DNA from: Acidimicrobiales bacterium
GTDB lineage: Bacteria > Actinomycetota > Acidimicrobiia > Acidimicrobiales > UBA8190
DNA length: 46,034 nucleotides
Assembly (NCBI GenBank): GCA_035531755.1
Contig: DATKSK010000012.1
Location: forward strand, 1 to 46,034
Direction of reading: 5' to 3'
The notes under the pieces were generated by a model. The model was given only the letters and a program-made list of their open reading frames with translations, searched no databases and had not been told where the DNA came from. Below are positions 39,385 to 46,034 of this stretch, piece by piece. Each line of letters opens with the position of its first letter. Position 1 is the first letter of the stretch. The translations under genes and the position numbers were made by a program.

Positions 39385-42300
39385 CTACGCCGTGTACGCG
39401 GCCGTGGCCGCGGACGGCAGGCTGACACCGATGGCGTTCGTGGCGGTGATCGTGCAGGTGTAGACCTTGCCCGCCGTCATCCCGGTGACCGTGATCGGCG
39501 AGGTGCTCCCGCTGTTGGACTGCGTCGTCCCACCGTTGCTGGAGATGCACGTCACCGTGAAGCCGGTGATGGCGCTCCCACCGGTGCTGCCGGCAGTGAA
39601 GGGGACGGTCGCCGAGGTGGGAACCGGGTGCGTCACGGTGCCCAGCGTGAAGATCGGCGCGCCGGGCACCGTCGCCGCCACGAAGCTGGCCGAGGCGGCC
39701 GAGGCCGGGCTGTCGCCGACGCCGTTGGTGGCCACCACGGTGCAGGTGTAGGTGTCACTGTTGGTGAGCGTGGTGACGTTGATCGGAGAACCGGGTCCAG
39801 AGCCCGACCCGGTCGTCCCACCGTTGCTGGAGGTGCACGTCGCCGTGTAGCCGGTGATGGCGCTCCCGCCGTCGCTGGCGCTCGCCGTGAAGGCGACCGA
39901 CGCCGAGTTCGAGCCACGCGTGACCACCGGGCCGGTGGGTGCCGACGGAACCGTGGCGGAGACTCCCGAGACGAAGCTGGCCGAGGCGGCCGAGGCCGGG
40001 CTGTCGCCGACGCCGTTGGTGGCCACCACGGTGCAGGTGTAGGTGTTGCCGTCGGTGAGCGAGCCCACCGTGATCGGCGACGTGCTCCCGCTGTTCGACC
40101 CGGTCGCCCCGCCGTCGCTGGAGGTGCAGGTCGCCGTGTAGCCGGTGATGGCGCTCCCGCCGTCGCCGCCGGCCGTAAAGGCGACGGCGGCTGAAGCGCT
40201 CGACGGCGTCACACCCGTGACGGTCGGCGCGCTCGGTAGCCCGGCGGGCACGAAGCTGCTCGAGGCGGCCGACGCCGGGCTGTCGCCGATGGCGTTTATA
40301 GCCAGAACCGTGCACGTGTAGGAGTCGCCGTTGACGAGCGAGCCCACCGTGATCGGCGAGGAGGTCCCGAAGGCCGTCCGGGTCACGCCACCGTCACCGG
40401 ATATGCAGGTGACGACGTACGCCTCGACGGCACCGCCGCCATCGCTTCCCGGCGTGAAGGCGACGATGCCCGCGTCGCTCGCGGGGGTCACGGCGCCGAT
40501 GGTCGGGGCGCTCGGGGTGCCGGCCGCCACGAAGCTGCCCGAGGCCACCGATGCCGGGCTGTCGCCGATGGCGTTGGTGGCCACGACCGTGCAGGTGTAG
40601 GTGTTGCCGTTGGTCAGCGAGGCGATCGTGATCGGGGAGGTGCTCCCGCTGTTCGACTGGGTGGCGCCACCGTCGCTCGAGGTGCACGTGGCCGTGTATG
40701 CGGTGATGGCGCTCCCGCCGTCGCCGGCGTCGGTGATCCCGAGCGTGACGCTGTCGGCGGCAAGGTCCACCGACGTGATCACGGGTGGGTCCGGGGGTCC
40801 GGCGGCCACGAAGCTGCTCGAGGCGGCCGACGCCGGGCCGTCGCCGACCGCGTTGGTGGCCACCACTGTGCAGGTGTAGGTGTTCCCGTTGCTGAGCGAA
40901 CTGACGGTGACCGGCGAGCTCGCACCGGTACCCGTCTGCGTGACTCCCCCGTCGCTGGAGCTGCACGTGGCGGTGAACCCGGTGATCGTGCCACCGCCGG
41001 CACTGCCGGCGGTGAAGGCGACGGCCACGTCGTTGTTACCAGGCGTCGCCGAGGTGATCGTCGGTGCGTCCGGAAGGACAGCGGCGACGAAGGAGCTCGA
41101 CGGGGCGGACGCCGAGCCGGACCCCACCACGTTGATCGATACGACCGCACAGGTGTACGTGTGGCTGTTCGAGAGCGAGCCGACGACGATGGGCGAGCTG
41201 GCACCGGTGCCTGTCGCCGTCATACCGCCGTCGGTCGACGTACACGTCACCGAGTTGTCGGTGATCGGGCTTCCACCGTCGGCGCCCGGTGTGAAGGCGA
41301 CCGTGACCGAGTTCGGGCCCAAGGTCACGCCGGTGAGCGTGGGTGCGCTCGGCGACGAAACGGCGACGAAGCTCGATGACGCCGCGGACGCCGGGCTGTC
41401 CCCGATCGGGTTGGTGGCCGTCACGGTGCAGGTGTAGGTGTTGCCGTTGGTGAGCGACCCCACGGTGATCGGAGAGCTTCCCCCGGTGCCGGTCTGGGTG
41501 GCCCCACCGTCGCTGGAGGTGCACGTCGCGGTGTAGCCGGTGACCGCGGTGCCCCCGCTGCTGCCGGGCGTGAAGTTGACGATGCCGGCGTTGGTCCCGA
41601 GCGTCACGCTGGTGATGGTCGGCGCGCCCGGGGTCGTGGCGGCGACGAAGCTCGACGAGGCGGAGGACGCTGTGCTCGAACCGGCGTCGTTGGTCGCGAC
41701 GGCCGTGCACGTGTACGTCTTGCCATTGGTCAGCGAGCCGACCGTGATCGGCGAGCTGACACCGATCACGGTGCGCCTGGTCCCGCCGTTGGACGAGGTA
41801 CAGGTGACGCTGTAGAGCAGGATGGCGTCGCTGCCGTCGCTGCCGTTCTCCGCCACCACCACCGCGACGGAGTTAGGCCCTCGGGTGATGCCCGTGATCG
41901 TCAGCGGGTCGGGCACGGTGATCGCGGTGAAGGAGCCCGAGGGGGCCGACTCGGCGCTCGTGCCCACGCCGTTGGTGGCGTCGACGGTGCACGTGTAGTC
42001 GTCCCCGTTGGTGAGCGAGCTCACGACGAGCTCCAGGGTGCTGCCTGCACTGGTCTGGGTGGCACCACCGTTGCCGGAGGTGCACGTGGCCGTGTACCCG
42101 GTGATGGCGCTCCCACCGGTGCCGTTCGGGCTGTAATCGATGGTGACCGAGTTCTCACCGACGGCGATCCCGGTGATCGACGGGGCGTCCGGTGCGGTGG
42201 TCGGGACCGACACGACGGCCGACGCCACCGAGGGCGCCGAGGCGCCCTGGTCGTTCGTTGCCGTCACCGTGCAGGTGTAGTCGGTGTCACCGGGGGTGAG

Positions 42301-42909
42301 CCCGGTCACGTCGATCGGGGAGGACGAGCCGGTGTTGGTGTTCTCGACGCCGCCGTCACCGGAGGCGCAGTCGGCGGTGTAGCCCGTGATCGCGCTCCCA
42401 CCGTTGTCGGGCGCGGTGAACGCAACCGAGATGTCGGCGTTGGCGCCGCCCGTCGCTGTCGGCTGGGAGGGTTGGGCCGGCACGTTGGCGACCTCGATCG
42501 AACTGGACGCGTTGGACGCCGGGCTGTCACCCACGCTGTTGGTGGCGACGACCGTGCAGGTGTAGATGTCCTCGTTGGTCACCCCGCTCACGACGATGGG
42601 CGAACTGGCACCGGTGTTGATGCCCTCCGCGCCACCGTCGCTCGACACGCAGTCGACGGTGTACCCGGTGATGGCACTGCCGCCGTCGTAGGGCGACACG
42701 AACGACGCCGAGATCGTCCCCAGCACGGTGGTCAGTGTCGGCGGCGTCGGCGGCGTCGGCGCGCTCGGGGCGGCATAGGCCGACCCGGCCAACCCGCCGA
42801 CACCGAGCGTCACCGCCGTCAGGGCGATGGCGGACCGAGCGACATGGCGGCGCAACGTCGACCGCACGGCAACCCGGTTCCGGGGGACACGCGTCTCGTG
42901 ATTCGGCAT
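39385..42909 (-). CDS. Secreted repeat protein with 12 fibronectin type III-like domains
   Basis: The 1174-residue protein has a signal peptide of about 46 residues (Arg-rich, SAIALTAVTLGVGGLAGSAYA-type, cut after AYA), then 12 tandem Fn3-like domains of about 92-96 residues to the very end. Each has the pattern P.AP.I..V, GG.AITGYTATC.S.DGG, a SSPI.VGSLTNG.TYTCTV turn and GDSPAS.AS.SFVAA. Every domain carries two Cys (after YT.T and in YTCTV), so an intradomain disulfide is likely. No LPXTG, transmembrane or S-layer anchor ends it. It is likely an extracellular or wall-associated adhesive/matrix protein; no catalytic domain is seen. Confidence 0.93.
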   Translation of the reverse strand: MPNHETRVPRNRVAVRSTLRRHVARSAIALTAVTLGVGGLAGSAYAAPSAPTPPTPPTLTTVLGTISASFVSPYDGGSAITGYTVDCVSSDGGAEGINTGASSPIVVSGVTNEDIYTCTVVATNSVGDSPASNASSSIEVANVPAQPSQPTATGGANADISVAFTAPDNGGSAITGYTADCASGDGGVENTNTGSSSPIDVTGLTPGDTDYTCTVTATNDQGASAPSVASAVVSVPTTAPDAPSITGIAVGENSVTIDYSPNGTGGSAITGYTATCTSGNGGATQTSAGSTLELVVSSLTNGDDYTCTVDATNGVGTSAESAPSGSFTAITVPDPLTITGITRGPNSVAVVVAENGSDGSDAILLYSVTCTSSNGGTRRTVIGVSSPITVGSLTNGKTYTCTAVATNDAGSSTASSASSSFVAATTPGAPTITSVTLGTNAGIVNFTPGSSGGTAVTGYTATCTSSDGGATQTGTGGSSPITVGSLTNGNTYTCTVTATNPIGDSPASAASSSFVAVSSPSAPTLTGVTLGPNSVTVAFTPGADGGSPITDNSVTCTSTDGGMTATGTGASSPIVVGSLSNSHTYTCAVVSINVVGSGSASAPSSSFVAAVLPDAPTITSATPGNNDVAVAFTAGSAGGGTITGFTATCSSSDGGVTQTGTGASSPVTVSSLSNGNTYTCTVVATNAVGDGPASAASSSFVAAGPPDPPVITSVDLAADSVTLGITDAGDGGSAITAYTATCTSSDGGATQSNSGSTSPITIASLTNGNTYTCTVVATNAIGDSPASVASGSFVAAGTPSAPTIGAVTPASDAGIVAFTPGSDGGGAVEAYVVTCISGDGGVTRTAFGTSSPITVGSLVNGDSYTCTVLAINAIGDSPASAASSSFVPAGLPSAPTVTGVTPSSASAAVAFTAGGDGGSAITGYTATCTSSDGGATGSNSGSTSPITVGSLTDGNTYTCTVVATNGVGDSPASAASASFVSGVSATVPSAPTGPVVTRGSNSASVAFTASASDGGSAITGYTATCTSSNGGTTGSGSGPGSPINVTTLTNSDTYTCTVVATNGVGDSPASAASASFVAATVPGAPIFTLGTVTHPVPTSATVPFTAGSTGGSAITGFTVTCISSNGGTTQSNSGSTSPITVTGMTAGKVYTCTITATNAIGVSLPSAATAAYTA
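39680..39755. repeat. 76-bp exact direct repeat inside the Fn3 gene, copy 1
   Basis: Identical to 39971-40046. It encodes the end of an Fn3 domain. The spacing (291 bp) is one domain, so recombination here would delete or duplicate exactly one domain in frame. Confidence 0.97.
39971..40046. repeat. 76-bp exact direct repeat inside the Fn3 gene, copy 2
   Basis: Partner of 39680-39755. Other domains share shorter near-identical stretches, but this was the longest exact match I found by eye. Confidence 0.97.
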
Positions 42910-43301
42910 TGCGATAAGAAATCATGGAACCGCGCGCCGATGGTGGATCCCGTCCGAGGGATTCCTGGCCAGAGGGGGTGCCCGCCCTCGGTGCCTCCGG
43001 TCGCTCTCGGGACCGGGGACGCCGTCGTCCGTGACGACCCCACGGGCCATGGCCGGCGACGCCGTGCCCGCCGCGGGCCGGCCGCACAACGAGTCGTCCC
43101 GCCCGCGCGACGAAGGGCGACACCGCGCTTCCCGACACCTTGACCCTGGCCGGCGGGCGCACCGACATTCTGCGGATGTCGACCTCCGCAGTGCCCGAGC
43201 GGCAGCAGGACTAACCGTCAACTTCAGGTTGAGCCTTCGGCTGAAGCCGCAGGTGGGAGCGGTTGGCCGGCACCCGTCCCCCGACCTGCTCCAATGGGGG
43301 G
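42910..43301. other. 392-bp gap between the Fn3 gene and the ABC-F gene
   Basis: No gene is supported. The right part (43218-43246) holds overlapping inverted repeats: TCAAC-TTCAG-GTTGA, AGCC-TTC-GGCT and CTTCAG/CTGAAG. They cannot form together, so they could be an operator or an attenuator-like leader for the ABC-F gene. Confidence 0.4.
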
Positions 43302-44900
43302 GTGATCACCGGCCGCGCTGTCACCGTGGAGATCGGGGGCAGGACCCTGCTGCGCGACGCGTCGTTCGTCGTGGGCCCGGACGACAAGGTGGGCCTCGTC
43401 GGCCGGAACGGGACGGGCAAGTCGTCGCTCGTGTCGGTTGTCTGCGGGGCGGTCCCGCCGCACCTGCGCACGCGGGGCGACGTCTCCGTGCAGGGCACGA
43501 TCGGGTTCCTGCCCCAGGTCCCCGCCCCTGGTGGCCTCGGACGCGAGCCCACCGGCTTCTCCCATGTGCTCTCCGCCCGCGGCCTCGACGTGCTCGACGA
43601 GGAGCTCCACCAGGCGCGCGCCGACGTGACCGCGAACCCCACCGAGCAGTCCATCGCGTGGTTCTCCGACCTCGAGGAGCGGTACCGCACGGCCGGTGGG
43701 TACAGCCTCGAGAAGGACGTCGCCCGCCTGGCGGACGGTCTCGGCCTCCCCCAGGACGCGCTCTTCGCCGACATCGACACGCTGTCCGGCGGGCAGCGCC
43801 GGCGCGTCGACCTCATCCGGGTGCTCTTCGGTCAGCCCGACACCCTCGTGCTCGACGAACCCACCAACCACCTCGACCTCTCGGCCAAGCGGTGGCTCAT
43901 GGCCGAGCTGGAGCGCTTCCCGGGCGCGCTCCTCGTCATCAGCCACGACCTCCCCCTGCTGGACCGGGTCATCACCAAGGTCCTGAGCCTGGCCGAGGGC
44001 GGCCTGCGGGAGTTCCCCGGCAACTACACGGCCTTCCGCGCTCAGCTCTCCGTCGACATCGAGCTGCGGGAGAAGCGCCGGGCCCTGGAGGACCGCCAGA
44101 TTCGCAGGCTCAGCACGCTCGCCGACTCGATGCGGGCCAGCACCGAGGACCGCGCCCGCAAGGCCAAGGTCCTCGACCGGCGCGTCGAGAAGATGAAGGA
44201 CAACCGCACCCAGCTGGTGAAGCGTGACAGGAAGGTCTCCTTCCGCCTCCCCGTGCCGTCGCGGTCCGGTGCGGTCCCGCTCACGGTGCGCGGGGTGCGC
44301 GTGTCCTACGGGGCGAAGAAGGTGCTCCTCGACGTCGACTTCGTGGTCGGGCGCGGCGACCGGGTGGTCGTCATCGGTCGCAACGGCGCCGGGAAGAGCA
44401 GCCTGCTGCGCTGCCTCGCCGGGGTACAGCGACCGACCGATGGCGGCGTCGAGACCGGGCACAACGTCGTCCTCGGGTACTTCGCCCAGGAGCACGAGCA
44501 GCTGGACCCGTCCGTGCCCGCCATGGGGCACATCGACGACAGCGTGCTGCGGACGGTGTCGGAACGCCGGGCGCTTCTGGGCTCGTTCGGTCTGACGGGC
44601 GGCACCGCCGAGCAGCTGCCACCCTCGCTGTCCGGCGGCGAACGAGCCAAGCTCAGCCTGGCGATGCTGTCGGCCGGCCGCGCCAACCTCCTCGTGCTCG
44701 ACGAGCCCACCAACAACCTCGACCCGGCGTCGGTGGAGGCCGTGGGCGGCATGCTGAGCGTGTGGCCGGGCACCGTCGTCGCCGTCAGCCACGACCGCCT
44801 GTTCGTCGACGCCCTACGCCCGACACACGCGCTGCACCTGCCGGAGGAGCGCTACGAGCTGTGGCGCGAGGAGTACCTGGACCACGTCGAGCTGCGATGA
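43302..44900 (+). CDS. ABC-F family ATPase
   Basis: The 532-residue protein has two ABC domains and no membrane segments. Domain 1: Walker A GRNGTGKSSL near residue 35, signature LSGGQRRRVDL, Walker B TLVLDEPTNHLDL. Domain 2: GRNGAGKSSLL near 365, LSGGERAKLSL, LLVLDEPTNNLDP. The linker between them is highly charged (QIRRLSTLADSMRASTEDRA, then RKAKVLDRRVEKMKDNR) as in ribosome-binding ABC-F factors. It may act as a translation factor or antibiotic-resistance protein; which cannot be told. GTG start after a G-rich run. Its stop overlaps an in-frame ATG of the next gene. Confidence 0.93.
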   Translation: MITGRAVTVEIGGRTLLRDASFVVGPDDKVGLVGRNGTGKSSLVSVVCGAVPPHLRTRGDVSVQGTIGFLPQVPAPGGLGREPTGFSHVLSARGLDVLDEELHQARADVTANPTEQSIAWFSDLEERYRTAGGYSLEKDVARLADGLGLPQDALFADIDTLSGGQRRRVDLIRVLFGQPDTLVLDEPTNHLDLSAKRWLMAELERFPGALLVISHDLPLLDRVITKVLSLAEGGLREFPGNYTAFRAQLSVDIELREKRRALEDRQIRRLSTLADSMRASTEDRARKAKVLDRRVEKMKDNRTQLVKRDRKVSFRLPVPSRSGAVPLTVRGVRVSYGAKKVLLDVDFVVGRGDRVVVIGRNGAGKSSLLRCLAGVQRPTDGGVETGHNVVLGYFAQEHEQLDPSVPAMGHIDDSVLRTVSERRALLGSFGLTGGTAEQLPPSLSGGERAKLSLAMLSAGRANLLVLDEPTNNLDPASVEAVGGMLSVWPGTVVAVSHDRLFVDALRPTHALHLPEERYELWREEYLDHVELR

Positions 44901-44935
44901 GGCGAGAGCCCACGCCGTACCCGAAGGAGGACACC

Positions 44936-45505
44936 GTGCCCGAAGTCTCCGATCTCGAGGCTGCCCAGGGTGAAGCCCGACGCCGCGTGGCTGCGATCGG
45001 CGGCTCCCAGCGGGCCCTGCCCACGCCGTGCAGCGAGTGGGACATTCGGGCCCTCGTCGTCCACATGATCGAGGGGAGCCGCATGGCGCTGCGCCTGCTT
45101 TGCGGCGCTACCGGAGCCGAGGCGAGGAGTGTCTTCGGCGCGTCCCACGGGCCGGACCTCGGCGCCGAGTTCGACGCCGCCTTCGCCGACGAGCTGGCCA
45201 CGTTCGGCGAGCCGGGGGCGCTCGACCAGACGGTCCACCATCCCGCGGCCGGTGACATCCCGGCGACCGTGCTGCTCGAGTTCCGCACCCTCGACTACGT
45301 GCTCCACAGCTGGGACCTGGCCCGTGCCGCCGGCGGGGACGACGCGCTCCCCGAAGACCTCGTGGCGTCGGCCTGGGCGACGATGCAGCCCATGGCGGAG
45401 GCCATCGGCACCATCGGGCCGTTCGGCACCGGGCCCTGCGGCACGGTCGGTGAGGACGCGCCCCTCCAGCAGCGCCTCCTCGACCTGTCCGGGCGCCGGC
45501 CGTAG
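44936..45505 (+). CDS. DinB/MDMPI-like (TIGR03086-type) metal-binding protein
   Basis: The 189-residue protein carries PTPCSEWDIRALVVHMIEGS near residue 27 and LLEFRTLDYVLHSWDLARAA near 111. Both are the usual His-containing helices of the mycothiol-dependent maleylpyruvate isomerase/DinB superfamily, with His as metal ligands. The GTG at 44936 follows AAGGAGGACACC, a near-perfect ribosome site, so I prefer it to the ATG at 44897, which overlaps the ABC-F stop (ATGA). Either way it is probably cotranscribed with the ABC-F gene. Its function is unknown; thiol-dependent detoxification is typical. Confidence 0.85.
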   Translation: MPEVSDLEAAQGEARRRVAAIGGSQRALPTPCSEWDIRALVVHMIEGSRMALRLLCGATGAEARSVFGASHGPDLGAEFDAAFADELATFGEPGALDQTVHHPAAGDIPATVLLEFRTLDYVLHSWDLARAAGGDDALPEDLVASAWATMQPMAEAIGTIGPFGTGPCGTVGEDAPLQQRLLDLSGRRP

Positions 45506-45518
45506 GCGGGTGGGCGCC

Positions 45519-46034
45519 ATGGCGTCCTACGTCGCCATGTTGCGGGGGATCAACGTCGGCGGCCGTGCCACGGTGGCGATGGCGGATCTCCGTACCCTGT
45601 TCACCGACCTCGGGTACGGCGACGTACGCACGTACATCCAGAGCGGCAACGTCGTGTTCCGGACGCCGGGACGCGCCGCCGTACTGTCGACGGCCATCGA
45701 GGAGCGGATCGAGGGATCGCTCGGCTTGCCCATCAAGGTGGTGCTGCGCACCAACGCGCAGCTCGTGAAGGCTCTCGACCGCAACCCGCTGGCCGGTGGC
45801 GGCAGGGACAGGGCCAAGCTCCACATCAGCTTCCTGGCCGGCGCGCCGACGTCGGCGCGTGCCCGGGCGGTCGACCCCGGGGCGTACCTCCCCGACGAGT
45901 TCCGCATCGTCGGCCGGGAGGTGTACGTCCACTGCCCCGACGGGTACGGGCGGACCAAGCTCAACAACGGCTTCTTCGAACGTGCGCTCGACGTGGTGGC
46001 CACGACGCGCAACCTGCAGACGGTGGCCGAGCTG
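45519..46034 (+). CDS. DUF1697 protein, partial (3' end outside window)
   Basis: 172 codons are visible, running off the end. The protein begins MASYVAMLRGINVGGRATVA and continues LFTDLGYGDVRTYIQSGNVV, then LHISFLAGAP and DGYGRTKLNNGFFERAL, the standard DUF1697 sequence order. No function is established for this family. Family members are usually near 180 residues, so only a few residues are missing. It lies 13 bp downstream of the preceding gene and is likely cotranscribed. Confidence 0.92.
   Translation, partial: MASYVAMLRGINVGGRATVAMADLRTLFTDLGYGDVRTYIQSGNVVFRTPGRAAVLSTAIEERIEGSLGLPIKVVLRTNAQLVKALDRNPLAGGGRDRAKLHISFLAGAPTSARARAVDPGAYLPDEFRIVGREVYVHCPDGYGRTKLNNGFFERALDVVATTRNLQTVAEL

Noticed and set aside
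39385-42909. Regularly spaced plus-strand small ORFs (about 60-92 codons) opposite the Fn3 gene
   Set aside because: They recur with the domain period because they are complements of the Fn3 repeats; the minus strand has the signal peptide and the protein fold.

Overview
The window looks like the chromosome of a high-GC actinobacterium. Class Acidimicrobiia is my best guess. It is inferred from very high GC in third codon positions, frequent GTG starts, a wax-ester/diacylglycerol acyltransferase, an F420-type oxidoreductase, and a secreted SpoIID protein carrying the 'GYW..DGGVFSFGDA' repeats that I associate with that class. The ends are open: an acyltransferase is cut at the left edge and a DUF1697 gene at the right edge.

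Layout. 1-1179 is the end of an acyltransferase/SGNH cell-surface glycan-modifying enzyme. 1180-4259 is a small degraded island beside an intact tRNA-Gly(GCC). The 3' half of the tRNA is repeated at 1873-1917, and the homology runs on through another 82 bp. The island holds a frameshifted AbiEii toxin remnant, two compact toxin-antitoxin pairs (AbrB-type with a RelE-like toxin, and a ribbon-helix-helix antitoxin with MazF), and transposase fragments. 4345-13965 carries ordinary metabolic genes: WS/DGAT, dUTPase, oligoribonuclease, aldo/keto reductase, acyl-CoA ligase plus SDR, a DsbA-like protein, a two-gene ABC exporter and an SRPBCC protein. 13971-17507 is an envelope-stress-like signalling locus: a response regulator and a PspC-fused histidine kinase on the minus strand, divergent from a PspC/LiaF-like membrane protein. 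17548-22880 holds two methyltransferases, a 1-Cys peroxiredoxin, an enoyl-CoA hydratase, a HAD phosphatase and a luciferase-like oxidoreductase. 22905-23772 is a fluoride-response locus: tandem 32-bp hairpin repeats, a fluoride riboswitch, then crcB and a DUF190 gene overlapping by 4 nt. 23795-27870 has an aldo/keto reductase, the SpoIID protein, and a PadR regulator coupled to a membrane protein.

28046-37298 (minus strand) is a polysaccharide assembly and export locus: Wzm-like permease, Wzt-like ATPase, a methyltransferase and five GT4 glycosyltransferases. The last six genes are joined by five consecutive GTGA stop/start overlaps, and four of the glycosyltransferases are clear paralogues. 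Then come clpP, tRNA-Leu(UAG), a sulfotransferase, a 1174-residue secreted protein of 12 fibronectin-III-like domains, an ABC-F ATPase, a DinB/mycothiol-type protein and a partial DUF1697 gene.

The observations I would check first are the tRNA-Gly toxin-antitoxin island, the fluoride locus (riboswitch, predicted Shine-Dalgarno sequestration, duplicated hairpins), the GTGA-coupled glycosyltransferase chain, and the 12-bp minisatellite at the kinase/regulator junction. I found no convincing new defence or CRISPR system.
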